DNA of 55,861 nt from an uncultured Selenomonadales bacterium (GCA_946536825.1 CAMNEX010000002.1:1-55861); one strand, 5' to 3'. Shown: positions 37,162 through 46,726, counted from the first letter of the stretch. Numbers and translations are program-made. Notes: generated from the sequence alone by a model not told the origin.

Positions 37162-38754
37162 TTGAACAGAGTAAGCGTTTTTGCCAGACGCCGCCGAATA
37201 AAAAATCTTGAGCAATGGACGCTTTATGCCATATTGGTCGAAGCTTTTTTCCTCGCGCTTTCCCCTTCTGTAGCGTCAGCGGCGGTTACGTTCGGCGTCA
37301 TAACTTGGTTTTTCCGTTGTCAAATCGACACAAAATATAAAATCCGAGTTCTGCCCTTCGACGTGCCTGTTGCAATTTTTCTTCTAATCGGCGCGGCAAG
37401 CGTCTTTCTGTCGCCGGCGAGAAGTTTCCACCTGATTTACAATTACTTCATGCTCGTCGGCATTTACGGCTTGACATATTTAATCGTTGGACAATCAATC
37501 CGCAAACCCGAACAAGTCAGACAAATTGCAAAAGCACTGGGCGCGGCGGCAATTTTGGTTGTGCTGTGGGGATTTTTTCAATTTATCTTCGGCGTGGACG
37601 CGGCGGACGTAAAATGGACAGACCCCGATGCCTTCCCCGAATTGCGCAAAAGAATTTTCTCGACGCTGGAAAATCCTAACGTTTTGGCGGGCTACCTAGA
37701 TATTTTTATTTGCTTGGCACTGGGTTTTTTGTCGAAAGTCGAACAACGTTCGCAGAAAATAATTTTAATCGCCGCGATAATTTTGCTCGCCGCTTGCCTG
37801 ACAATGACTTATTCCCGCGGCGCGTTCCTTACAATAGCGATTATGTTTGCGGTTTACGGCGTGTTGCAAGATTGGCGAGTTTTAATTTTATTCGCGGCAG
37901 TCACGGGCTTAATTGCTTACAGCGATTCATCTTTCACGAACAGAATTTTATCCGCGTTTTCAATGCACGATTCTTCCGAAAATGTTCGCGTCGGCATTTG
38001 GGTCAGTACAAGCGCAATGATTTCCGATCACCCGTTCGCAGGTATCGGCTGGGGTGCTTATCAATTTGTTTATCCGCAGTACAATTACTACATTGCCGAC
38101 CCCGACATAATTATTTATCACGCGCACAATATTTATCTGAACTACGCGGCGGAAGTCGGAATTGTCGGTGCGCTGGCTTTTTTCTGGTACTTTTTCGGGA
38201 CGTTGCTTATGTCGCTCGCGCTCAGAAGTAACCAACGCTTTATCAAAATGGAAATTTTTTCGGGTATTTCCTTTGCAAGCGATTTGGCGGAGATAAAAAC
38301 CGTGCTCGAAGATTTTTCAAATAAAGTTTTGGATTTGTTCGGCGAAAAAAAACCGACGCTCAAATTAAAAAAATCGCGCAAAAGTTATCGCGAAGTCGTT
38401 CACAACGAGGAAATGAATTTCAGCGACCACACGCGCAAAAAATTTGCCGACAAAAATAAAAATGTTGACGAAAACATTCCGGACGCCGATAAAACTGACG
38501 ATAAAATTGACGATAAAAAATCGCCGTTAATCGATTGGAGCAACATAACAAAGATAAGCGACAAAAAATTTCTCGAAGGCTTTAAATTCGGTATCGGGCT
38601 TGCTTTTTTGTCAATGGCTCTGAACGGCTTGACGGACGATTTGCTTTTTAACATACAAAGTTCAATGCTCATGTGGATGTTGGGAGCTTTAGGCGCGGCA
38701 ATTCATTTAATGCCGGAGGAAAACGACTCAAGGAGAAGGGGGCGACGCATTTGA
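37162..38754 (+). CDS. O-antigen ligase family (Wzy_C/WaaL-like) membrane protein
   Basis: Polytopic; STLENPNVLAGYL, TYSRGAFL, HPFAGIGWGAYQFVYPQYN, HAHNIYLNYAAEVGIVG. TTG start at 37162 after GGGAGGCGAGGA. Confidence 0.88.
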   Translation: MNRVSVFARRRRIKNLEQWTLYAILVEAFFLALSPSVASAAVTFGVITWFFRCQIDTKYKIRVLPFDVPVAIFLLIGAASVFLSPARSFHLIYNYFMLVGIYGLTYLIVGQSIRKPEQVRQIAKALGAAAILVVLWGFFQFIFGVDAADVKWTDPDAFPELRKRIFSTLENPNVLAGYLDIFICLALGFLSKVEQRSQKIILIAAIILLAACLTMTYSRGAFLTIAIMFAVYGVLQDWRVLILFAAVTGLIAYSDSSFTNRILSAFSMHDSSENVRVGIWVSTSAMISDHPFAGIGWGAYQFVYPQYNYYIADPDIIIYHAHNIYLNYAAEVGIVGALAFFWYFFGTLLMSLALRSNQRFIKMEIFSGISFASDLAEIKTVLEDFSNKVLDLFGEKKPTLKLKKSRKSYREVVHNEEMNFSDHTRKKFADKNKNVDENIPDADKTDDKIDDKKSPLIDWSNITKISDKKFLEGFKFGIGLAFLSMALNGLTDDLLFNIQSSMLMWMLGALGAAIHLMPEENDSRRRGRRI

Positions 38755-39374
38755 AGAAAATAATTTCACAGGCAACGATTGACAGATTGCCGCTGTATTT
38801 CAGAACATTGCAGCTCGTGGAGGAAGAGGATATGCAAATAATTTCCTCGGACGAACTTGGGCGGCGGCTCGACATTACGCCCGAACAAATTCGCAAGGAT
38901 TTGGCGACGTTCGGACAGTTCGGCAGGAAGGGAATAGGCTACGACGTGCACGAGCTGAAAAATAAAATCGGCAATATTCTCGGCTTGCATAATAATTGGC
39001 GGCTGGCGATTGTCGGAGTGGGTCATTTGGGCAGCGCACTTGCCAACTATGTAAATTTTGCGTCGCTGGGCTTTTCGGTCGTGGCATTGCTCGATAAAAA
39101 TAAAAAAATTATCGGCAGTGAAGTCAACGGCATTGAAATTTCCGACTCGGAGCGCATGAAAGAAATTATTGAGGAAAAATCCGTGGATATTGGCGTCATA
39201 ACGGTTCCTGCAAGTGAGGCGCAAGGCGTGGCGGAGCAACTCGTCGCGGCGGGCGTTAAAGGCATTTGGAATTTCGCGCCGACAAGAATCAGCGTGCCAC
39301 CGACAATCCCGCTCGTCAACGAAGATTTATCAATCGGCTTGAGCGCGTTAAGCTATCACATGTCGCAGGATTGA
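38751..39374 (+). CDS. rex: Redox-sensing transcriptional repressor Rex
   Basis: TPEQIRKDLATFGQFGRKGIGYDV, VGVGHLGSALANY, GIWNFAPTRISVP; TTG start overlapping the upstream stop. Confidence 0.95.
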   Translation: MKKIISQATIDRLPLYFRTLQLVEEEDMQIISSDELGRRLDITPEQIRKDLATFGQFGRKGIGYDVHELKNKIGNILGLHNNWRLAIVGVGHLGSALANYVNFASLGFSVVALLDKNKKIIGSEVNGIEISDSERMKEIIEEKSVDIGVITVPASEAQGVAEQLVAAGVKGIWNFAPTRISVPPTIPLVNEDLSIGLSALSYHMSQD

Positions 39375-39389
39375 TTTGGAGGTTTGTAA

Positions 39390-39617
39390 ATGCTGACAGT
39401 TTTAATGGTTTTGGACGCGATAATATCAATCGCGCTGATTTTGGTGATTTTGGGTCAAGAGGCGAAGTCGGGCGGCATGGGCGGCATGGACGGCGGCTCC
39501 GATACCGTTTTTTCGGGTAAAGCGCGGGGCATGGACGCCCTTTTGGCGCGAATAACCGTCATTCTCGGAATTTTATTCGCGGTCATCACTCTGATTATCG
39601 CAAAATTAACTATGTAA
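39390..39617 (+). CDS. secG: Preprotein translocase subunit SecG
   Basis: 75 aa, two TMs, VILGQEAKSGGMGGMDGGSDTVFSGKARGMDALLARIT. Confidence 0.92.
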   Translation: MLTVLMVLDAIISIALILVILGQEAKSGGMGGMDGGSDTVFSGKARGMDALLARITVILGILFAVITLIIAKLTM

Positions 39618-39637
39618 ACTTTTTGGAGGAAAATATT

Positions 39638-40372
39638 TTGATTGATGGTGGACAACCTTTTTTAATGAAAGGCGGCTCAAGCGGCGTGTTGCTGATTCAC
39701 GGCTTCACCGGCTTGCCCGCCGAACTTTTTTTGCTCGGAGATTTTTTAAATCAGCAAAATTTTACTGTGCTCTGCATGCGATTGGCGGGGCACGCAACCG
39801 ACGAAAATAATTTAATGCGTACCACTCGCGACGATTGGTTTAATTCCGTTTTGGACGGATTTTTTATTCTGCGCGGGGTTTGCGATAAAATTTTTGTCGT
39901 CGGACATTCAATGGGCGGACTTTTGACTTTAAAGCTTGCCGCCGAACAAAAAATTTCTAAAATTGTCACGCTCGCCGCGCCGATTTTTATTGATGACGGG
40001 CTCGGATTAAAAAATTTGCCCCCTAAAGAGTTCTGCGGCAATGCTTGCATTGTTCAGCCGCGCAGAAAGTTAAATGACGTTCCGCAAGCCGCCAATGACG
40101 TTTATAAAAAAACGCCGCTGGTAAGCGTTCATGAACTCCTTGCCCTTATCAACGACGTAAAAAATCTCCTTCCGACCGTCAAAGCTCCGATTCTAATCAT
40201 GCACGGCGAGGAAGATCATACCGCTCAACCGCGCAGCGCAAGATTTATCATGGATAACGTCGGCTCGGAACAAAAATTTATCACCACCGTTGCCAATTCC
40301 GGACATTTATTGCCCCTCGACGAAAACCGCGACTTCGTTTTTGAGGAAATTGCCAATTTTTTAAGGAGTTGA
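39638..40372 (+). CDS. Alpha/beta hydrolase, carboxylesterase (Est30/YvaK-like)
   Basis: VLLIHGFTGLPAE, GHSMGG, MHGEEDHTAQPRSA, SGHLLPLD; adjacent to secG. Confidence 0.9.
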   Translation: MIDGGQPFLMKGGSSGVLLIHGFTGLPAELFLLGDFLNQQNFTVLCMRLAGHATDENNLMRTTRDDWFNSVLDGFFILRGVCDKIFVVGHSMGGLLTLKLAAEQKISKIVTLAAPIFIDDGLGLKNLPPKEFCGNACIVQPRRKLNDVPQAANDVYKKTPLVSVHELLALINDVKNLLPTVKAPILIMHGEEDHTAQPRSARFIMDNVGSEQKFITTVANSGHLLPLDENRDFVFEEIANFLRS

Positions 40373-40378
40373 TTGAAT

Positions 40379-40966
40379 ATGGAACCTTTTCTCGAAGTAA
40401 ATGACGACTACGAATTGATTGAGGGGGAAAAATTTATGTCACCGAGTCCCGGTTGGGGTCACGTTAATGTTACGGCAAATTTGGTTAAAATCATTGGCAA
40501 TTACGCAAGCATAAATAAACTCGGAGTAGTTGCCGCAGACAATTTTGACGTTCACTTCCCCGACGGCAGTCTTTTCAAGCCCGACTTTATCTTCGTCAGC
40601 GCGGAGAAAGCCAAATTGCTCTTTGAAGATAAAAATGCGACTTTGCACGGCGTTCCCGATATGGTTGCCGAAATTTTTTCCCGCTCGACAATGAAACGCG
40701 ACATCGGCATTAAAAAAGATATTTACGAACGCAATGGCGTCAAAGAATATTGGATTATCGACCCGTGGAGCGAAAATATTCAAGTTTATCTCCTGCGCGA
40801 CGACAAATATCGGCTCGACGACGTTTATCACAACTACAGCGTGGCAGAATTGAACGAATTGACCGACGAAGAACGAGCTGAAATTAAAAATGAAATTCCC
40901 GTTGACGTTTTGGACGGCTTTAAAATCAAAATCAAAAATATTTTCGGCTGGTACTTTGAAGCTTAA
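40379..40966 (+). CDS. Uma2 family (DUF820) putative endonuclease, copy A
   Basis: GEKFMSPSPGWGHVNV, DGSLFKPDFIFV, PDMVAEIFSRSTMKRDIGIKKDIYERNGVKEYWIIDP. Confidence 0.88.
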   Translation: MEPFLEVNDDYELIEGEKFMSPSPGWGHVNVTANLVKIIGNYASINKLGVVAADNFDVHFPDGSLFKPDFIFVSAEKAKLLFEDKNATLHGVPDMVAEIFSRSTMKRDIGIKKDIYERNGVKEYWIIDPWSENIQVYLLRDDKYRLDDVYHNYSVAELNELTDEERAEIKNEIPVDVLDGFKIKIKNIFGWYFEA

Positions 40967-40978
40967 GGAGTTGATTTT

Positions 40979-41371
40979 ATGGGAGATGATTATTGCTTTG
41001 CTTGCGGCGAAAAAAATCCAATCGGCTTGCATTTGAGCTTTAATTTCGACGGAGAAAAAATTTTCACTAAAAAAATTCTGCCAAAAGAGTTTCAAGGCTA
41101 CGAGGGCGCAGCTCACGGCGGAATTATTTCAACTATGCTGGATGAAACTATGTGCAAATTTATCAGCGCGAAATATCACGAACGCGCAATGACAGGACGG
41201 CTGGAAATTCGCTATAAATACCCGACACCACTCGAACAGGAGTTGAAAATCACCGCATGGCAAGAAAATCAGCGTCGAAATATAATTACAATGCGCTCGA
41301 CAGTCGAAACGCCCGACGGAATCATCACGGCGGAGGCAACAGCAAAATTTGCGGTCGTGGCGTTGGCATGA
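40979..41371 (+). CDS. PaaI-like hotdog-fold thioesterase
   Basis: CFACGEKNPIGLHLSF, YEGAAHGGIISTMLDETM. Confidence 0.88.
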   Translation: MGDDYCFACGEKNPIGLHLSFNFDGEKIFTKKILPKEFQGYEGAAHGGIISTMLDETMCKFISAKYHERAMTGRLEIRYKYPTPLEQELKITAWQENQRRNIITMRSTVETPDGIITAEATAKFAVVALA

Positions 41372-43233
41372 AGGCGATTGTCGGCAAAATTTCCATAAAT
41401 CTTAAGGGGTTCGGTTTCGTCGCGCCCGAAGACAGCGGCTCCGATGTTTTTATCGCTCCGGAAAACCTGCGCGGAGCACTAAACGGCGACAAAGTTAAAT
41501 TTAAAATCGTCGATAATTGGCGCGGGCGGCGCGAAGGTGTAATTGTTGAAGTTTTGGAGCGCGCAAATAATATTTTCGTCGGTACGCTCTCGAAGTTCGG
41601 TAAAAAAATCGCCGTCACTCCCGACGATAAGCGCATTGATCAAAAAATTATCGTCTCGAATCAAAAATTTATGCCAAATACCAAAGTCGTCGTGAAAATT
41701 ACTTCGTGGGCTCCTCTGCGCGGCGAAGTTTTGGAAGTTTTAGGTAAAGAAAATGCGCCCGGCGTCGAAATTCGCGGAATTTTGCGCAGTCATGGCGTCG
41801 AAGAAGATTTTCCGCCCGAAGTAAGAGCCGAAGCCGCTAAAATCGAACTTCAACCAAATAAAAACGAAATTTCCCGCCGAATTGACCGCCGCAATTTAAA
41901 AATCGTGACGATTGACGGCGAGGACGCAAAAGATTTGGACGACGGAGTTTACGCCGAAGAAATTAACGGCGAATTTTTTTTGGGCGTTTATATTGCCGAC
42001 GTGAGTTACTACGTAAAGCCGCGCACTTTTTTGGATAAAGAGGCTTTCGAGCGCGGAACCAGTATTTATCCTGTCGACAGGGTCGTTCCAATGCTCCCGA
42101 CCGAACTTTCCAACGGAATTTGCAGTTTAAATGCGGGCGTCGACCGTTTGGCAATGGCTTGCGAAATGAAAATTGATCCTGCGGGTCGCGTCGTCGATTA
42201 TAAAATTTTCCCGACTGTGATTCACGTCTTCCGCCGCTTGAGTTATACGCAAGTCAATAAATTTCTTGACGGCGATAAAATTCTTGCCGATTGCGCCGAA
42301 AATCTTAACGCATTAAAGAAAATTCACGATTTGAGGCGAAAAATTCGCACCGAACGCGGCGCGATTGATTTCAATCTGCCCGAAATGAAAATTATTTTGA
42401 ATGCGGCGGGCAAACCGCTCGAAATTACAAAGAGAATTCAGACCGTCGCCGAATCAATCATTGAAGAATGCATGTTATTGGCTAATGAAACGGTCGCGGA
42501 GCACACGATTAAGAAAAAAATTCCGAGTTTGTATCGCGTGCACGAGTTGCCGACGCCCGAAAAGGTTTTGACACTGAATAATTTGCTTGCGCATTTCAGT
42601 TTGCACATATCCAAAGCCTCCGAGCCGCGAGATTTTCAAAAAATTTTATCGCGAGTCGAAAATTTGCCCGTCGAGAAAATAATTACAACCTACGCACTGC
42701 GAACAATGCAACAAGCGCGCTATTCACCGGAAAATTTAGGACATTTCGGATTGGCGGCGAAATTTTATACGCATTTCACTTCGCCGATAAGACGCTATCC
42801 GGATTTAATCGTTCATCGGGCGTTGAGGGGCGGAATTATAAAAAATTTGGAGGAAATATCGCGGCAAAGTTCGGAGCGCGAGCGGCGAGCGATAGACATT
42901 GAGCGCGAAACTTTGGATTTAAAAGCAGTTGAATACATGCAACGATATGTCGGGCAAAATTTTGACGGCGTGATTGAGAGCGTGACGAATTTTGGTTTTT
43001 TCGTGGAGCTGGATAACGGAGTAGACGGTTTGGTTCGGGCGGCGGACTTGAAAGACGATTATTACGCGTTCGTGGAGCGTGAATTTGCGCTAATCGGCAA
43101 CAGGACGGGCAAAAGTTATCATATCGGCGACGGCGTGCGCGTGAAACTTTCTGCCGCGAGCGTAAAACTTCGTCAGTTGAGTTTTGAATTGATTGATTCT
43201 GTTTCCAACAAAGATTTGATAGCGAAAATTTAA
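41368..43233 (+). CDS. rnr: Ribonuclease R
   Basis: TIDGEDAKDLDDGVYAEEI, YIADVSYYV, HFTSPIRRYPDLIVHR, C-terminal S1; ATGA overlap; start trimmed from 41257. Confidence 0.94.
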   Translation: MKAIVGKISINLKGFGFVAPEDSGSDVFIAPENLRGALNGDKVKFKIVDNWRGRREGVIVEVLERANNIFVGTLSKFGKKIAVTPDDKRIDQKIIVSNQKFMPNTKVVVKITSWAPLRGEVLEVLGKENAPGVEIRGILRSHGVEEDFPPEVRAEAAKIELQPNKNEISRRIDRRNLKIVTIDGEDAKDLDDGVYAEEINGEFFLGVYIADVSYYVKPRTFLDKEAFERGTSIYPVDRVVPMLPTELSNGICSLNAGVDRLAMACEMKIDPAGRVVDYKIFPTVIHVFRRLSYTQVNKFLDGDKILADCAENLNALKKIHDLRRKIRTERGAIDFNLPEMKIILNAAGKPLEITKRIQTVAESIIEECMLLANETVAEHTIKKKIPSLYRVHELPTPEKVLTLNNLLAHFSLHISKASEPRDFQKILSRVENLPVEKIITTYALRTMQQARYSPENLGHFGLAAKFYTHFTSPIRRYPDLIVHRALRGGIIKNLEEISRQSSERERRAIDIERETLDLKAVEYMQRYVGQNFDGVIESVTNFGFFVELDNGVDGLVRAADLKDDYYAFVEREFALIGNRTGKSYHIGDGVRVKLSAASVKLRQLSFELIDSVSNKDLIAKI

Positions 43234-43255
43234 AATGGAAAAGAGGCGGCAATAA

Positions 43256-44632
43256 TTGGAACTCGCGAAAAAATTATTGGACGAAGGCAAACCTTCGGAA
43301 GCATTGGAACGATTGAAAGAACTTTTGCCGAATTCAACGGAAGAATGGCGCGTACATGAATTAATCGGAGCGTGTTTCCACGACCTTTGCGACGCCGAGG
43401 GAGCCGCGCAGGCTTATTTCAATGCGGCTCGGACGGATAAATATTTGCGTAGTCAGCGTGCGCATTTCTCGAATTATTTATTTGCGTTGCATTATCTGCC
43501 GCAACTTTCCGCGCAAATTTTGATTAATGAACTCGCGGTTTACAATTCGCTTTATCGCGACGCGGAAATTTTCCCGCCGACGAAAACTTCCGCCAATAAA
43601 ATTTCTGTGGCGTATCTGTCGCCGAATTTTTGCGATTCCTCCGCCGCAAGATTTTATGAGGCACTTTTAACCGACTACGACCGCGAAAAATTTTCCGTGA
43701 CGGCGTGGAGTTTGTCAAAGGAAGAAGATAATTTCACTAAAAAAATTCGCCGCAACGTCGCCAGCTATTTTGAGATAGCGGAAATAAGTTTTGAGGAGGC
43801 GGCGTGTAAAATTCGCGAGAGCGGCGCGGATTTTTTAATTGACTTGGGCGGACACACCGAGGGCGGCGCGACTTTGCAAATTGCGGCGTACAGACCTGCG
43901 CGGATTCAAATTTGCGGCATAGGATATTTTGATTCGACAGGGCTTGACGCGACAGATTATTTTGTCGGCGACGAATTTTTGACGGCTCACGACGAAATTT
44001 TCACGGAAAAAATTTTGCGGCTCGAAAATGCCTTTGCCTTTCGCCCGAATGAAAAAATGATTCGCGAAAAAAATTCCCGTCGCCCTTTTCCGCACAAAAA
44101 TTTTACGTTCGGAAGTCTGAATAATTTTATGAAACTGAGCGATGATTATTTAACCGCCGTGAAAAAAATCCTTGACGCCCTGCCCGACACGAAAATTATT
44201 TTCCGGGACACGACGCCTTTAAGAAGTCGGCAGAACGCGCTGATTGAACGCCTTAAAAATTTCGAGATAAAAAATTTTGAAGTCAGGCGCGGCGAAAATA
44301 ATTTTTTCAACGATTATGCCGAGATTGATTTAATTTTGGATACTTTTCCCTATCCGGGCGGCATGATGACGGCTTTGGCGTTATATATGGGCGTTCCTGT
44401 GCTGAATTTGTGTGGAAAATTGCCTCATACGCGGACGGGTGCGGATATTTTAAAAATTTCCGGTGTTGACGAGCTGATTGTTTACGATGTGGAAGAATAC
44501 ATAAAAAAAGCTGTCGGGCTTGCGACGAATCGGGCAAAATTGGCGGCGTTGACAGAAAAAATTTTCGCTGATAAACTAACTGACACGAAAACTTTTGTTG
44601 AAGACTTTTACAAGCGATTGGAGGCGATTTAA
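43256..44632 (+). CDS. SPINDLY/OGT-like (GT41) glycosyltransferase with short TPR-like N-terminus
   Basis: ISVAYLSPNFCDSSAARF, DFLIDLGGHTEGGATLQIAAYRPARIQICGIGYFDSTGLDATDYFVGDEFLT, DLILDTFPYPGGMMTALALYMGVPVLNLCG; TTG start. Confidence 0.9.
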   Translation: MELAKKLLDEGKPSEALERLKELLPNSTEEWRVHELIGACFHDLCDAEGAAQAYFNAARTDKYLRSQRAHFSNYLFALHYLPQLSAQILINELAVYNSLYRDAEIFPPTKTSANKISVAYLSPNFCDSSAARFYEALLTDYDREKFSVTAWSLSKEEDNFTKKIRRNVASYFEIAEISFEEAACKIRESGADFLIDLGGHTEGGATLQIAAYRPARIQICGIGYFDSTGLDATDYFVGDEFLTAHDEIFTEKILRLENAFAFRPNEKMIREKNSRRPFPHKNFTFGSLNNFMKLSDDYLTAVKKILDALPDTKIIFRDTTPLRSRQNALIERLKNFEIKNFEVRRGENNFFNDYAEIDLILDTFPYPGGMMTALALYMGVPVLNLCGKLPHTRTGADILKISGVDELIVYDVEEYIKKAVGLATNRAKLAALTEKIFADKLTDTKTFVEDFYKRLEAI

Positions 44633-45214
44633 ATGGAAATTATCAACGAGCGGTTGCTTTATCCGTCTTATGAAATTATTGGAGGAGAAAAATTCATGTC
44701 ACCTGCAGCAAATCTTGACCATAGCGGAATTATTATGAGGCTTGGAATGATTATCGGAACACACCTGTCGAATAACAAAAGCGGTTACGTTTATCCTGAT
44801 GATGTTGACGTTCATTTTTCGGACGGTAGCCTTTACAAGCCGGATTTGGTTGTCGTTTTGAAGTCGAATGAAAAAATTCTTGCTGGGCAAAAGAATATTT
44901 ACGGCGCACCCGATATGGTCGTTGAGGTTCTGTCGCACTCGACGCGCAAAAAAGATTTAACTATCAAAAAGGACACTTATGAGGCGCAAGGCGTGCGCGA
45001 GTATTGGATTGTCGACCCGCGAGCCAAAAGCGTCATGGTTTATCTTCTTCGCGACGGAAAATATTTTTTGGACGAAGTTTATAACCTGATGAGCGAGGAC
45101 GATTTAAATTTGCTGGACGAGGACGAGAAAGCCGACGTTAAATACAAAGTGCCCGTTTCGATTCTGGAAGGGCTTGAGGTTCCGATTGAATTTATTTTTA
45201 GCTGGGGATATTAA
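44633..45214 (+). CDS. Uma2 family (DUF820) putative endonuclease, copy B
   Basis: GEKFMSPAANLDHS, DGSLYKPDLVVV, PDMVVEVLSHSTRKKDLTIKKDTYEAQGVREYWIVDP. Confidence 0.88.
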   Translation: MEIINERLLYPSYEIIGGEKFMSPAANLDHSGIIMRLGMIIGTHLSNNKSGYVYPDDVDVHFSDGSLYKPDLVVVLKSNEKILAGQKNIYGAPDMVVEVLSHSTRKKDLTIKKDTYEAQGVREYWIVDPRAKSVMVYLLRDGKYFLDEVYNLMSEDDLNLLDEDEKADVKYKVPVSILEGLEVPIEFIFSWGY

Positions 45215-45215
45215 A

Positions 45216-46004
45216 ATGTTAAATAATTTTGAGCGGCGCGGGCTTTTACAGTTCGTGCCGCCTGATTTTTTGCCGATAAATGTACTTCTGATTGATTCGG
45301 AGGAATTTTTATCGGGCTTGCGAGAAATTTTGCCCGCCGCGCAGTTTTTTTTGCTTAACGAGCCGAATTTAATCAAAAAACTGCCCAAAACGCCAAAAAT
45401 ATTCGATTTAATCGTTGCAAAAGAAGTTTTAACGGTCGGAGAAAATTTTTACTCGATGTTGATGATATTCAATCACTTATTGAAGGATTCGGGCATGTTG
45501 TTGACGCAATTTTATAATGTGCGCTTTATCGGCGTGCTGGAAAATTTGCGACGCGGGAAATTTTTTAACAATGAGCAAAGATTATGGGCAAAAGCGGACG
45601 TAGTAAAGCTGTTGGACGACGCGATTTATAAAGAAATACATTTTTTACCCGGCGAACGCATAAATTTTTCGGTTAATGAATGGGAAAATTTCGGCTTTGA
45701 GAATTTCAACGAAGATTTGACGACAAAAATTTGGCTCGTGAAGGCTTGCAAGTGCACTGCCGAGGTTGCCGCGCTTAAAGATTTATTTACGCCCGAAATC
45801 CGCGCAGATTTATCCAGATTTTTGCACAGAATCGAGTATGACATTGATTTAGAGGAAAATTTTCAAAGATTAATGGAACTTTGCGAGCGCGAAGGAATTT
45901 TCGACGAATATTTAAGCGATTTTATAAATCAAGCAGTGATTCACGCGGCGGCGAAGGATTTTATTCGCGAGCGGGCAAAAAGTTTCGGGCACGAGCTTAA
46001 TTAA
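45216..46004 (+). CDS. Uncharacterised protein, possibly a divergent SAM-methyltransferase-like fold, linked to the GT41 gene
   Basis: MLNNFERRGLLQFVPPDFLPINVLLIDSEEF... FDLIVAKEVLTVG...MLLTQFYNVRFIGVLENL resembles the late part of a class I MT; no clear SAM motif I. Start trimmed from 45174. Confidence 0.55.
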   Translation: MLNNFERRGLLQFVPPDFLPINVLLIDSEEFLSGLREILPAAQFFLLNEPNLIKKLPKTPKIFDLIVAKEVLTVGENFYSMLMIFNHLLKDSGMLLTQFYNVRFIGVLENLRRGKFFNNEQRLWAKADVVKLLDDAIYKEIHFLPGERINFSVNEWENFGFENFNEDLTTKIWLVKACKCTAEVAALKDLFTPEIRADLSRFLHRIEYDIDLEENFQRLMELCEREGIFDEYLSDFINQAVIHAAAKDFIRERAKSFGHELN

Positions 46005-46011
46005 TTTTGAT

Positions 46012-46040
46012 TTGACAGGCGCAATACATTTCTATAAAAT
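46012..46040 (+). promoter_or_regulatory. Promoter of the 105-aa gene
   Basis: TTGACA-17 nt-TAAAAT. Confidence 0.78.
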
Positions 46041-46067
46041 ATTCTAAAAATTGGAGGAGGAAATTTT

Positions 46068-46385
46068 ATGGATGCCAATTTAAAAATTATTTTGGACGAT
46101 TACTTTGAGGGAGCCGCCAGACTCAAGCCGAATGTTTTTGTACACGTGCGCGATAACAGAGAAGTTACACCGCTTGTCGACGCCTTTTTCAGCGAGACCG
46201 AGCAAAGTACGCTTATCATGTCGGACACCCAAGAAATTTTCGAGGGCGATATTTTGGTTTATCCGAAGACGCGCCAATTCTGCTACGTCGACGATATCCG
46301 CCATATTACCGGCAAGGGGCTTTTTATCGTCCACTATCACACGAAATATCAGCGCAAGGCGAACGCGCCTTTTGACGAAGAATAA
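46068..46385 (+). CDS. Small conserved-looking hypothetical protein (105 aa)
   Basis: RBS ggaggagg, own promoter and terminator; MDANLKIILDDYFEGAARLKPNVFVHVRDNREVTPLVDAFF... Confidence 0.8.
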   Translation: MDANLKIILDDYFEGAARLKPNVFVHVRDNREVTPLVDAFFSETEQSTLIMSDTQEIFEGDILVYPKTRQFCYVDDIRHITGKGLFIVHYHTKYQRKANAPFDEE

Positions 46386-46411
46386 AAAAATCATCTCCAT
46401 AAATTTTAAAA

Positions 46412-46447
46412 CTCCCGCAAGAAAATTTCCTGCGGGAGCTTTTTTTA
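46412..46447. terminator. Bidirectional terminator between the 105-aa gene and rpsO
   Basis: CTCCCGCA-agaaaatttcc-TGCGGGAG with flanking T7 / A-tracts. Confidence 0.85.
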
Positions 46448-46459
46448 TTGGTAAAAAAA

Positions 46460-46726
46460 TTATTTGCGGAGATTCAACTGCGCGAGAACTTCGCGATAGC
46501 GATTGATGTCTTTTTTGCTCAGGTAGCTCAAAAGGCGGCGGCGTTGCCCGACCATTTTTAAAAGTCCGCGGCGCGAATGATGATCCTTCTTGTGCTCCTT
46601 GAGGTGCTCGGTCAAGTAGGAAATGCGAGCCGTCAACAATGCGATTTGAACTTCGGGTGAGCCGGTGTCGCCCTCGTGCATTGCGAATTTTTCCATAATC
46701 TCCTGTTTTGCTTGTTTGTCTAACAT
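46460..46726 (-). CDS. rpsO: 30S ribosomal protein S15
   Basis: [57 protein letters not shown]. Confidence 0.97.
   Translation of the reverse strand: MLDKQAKQEIMEKFAMHEGDTGSPEVQIALLTARISYLTEHLKEHKKDHHSRRGLLKMVGQRRRLLSYLSKKDINRYREVLAQLNLRK

Noticed and set aside
40439-41116. 225-aa minus-strand ORF
   Set aside because: Antisense across Uma2-A and the thioesterase; both plus-strand genes have family motifs and RBSs.
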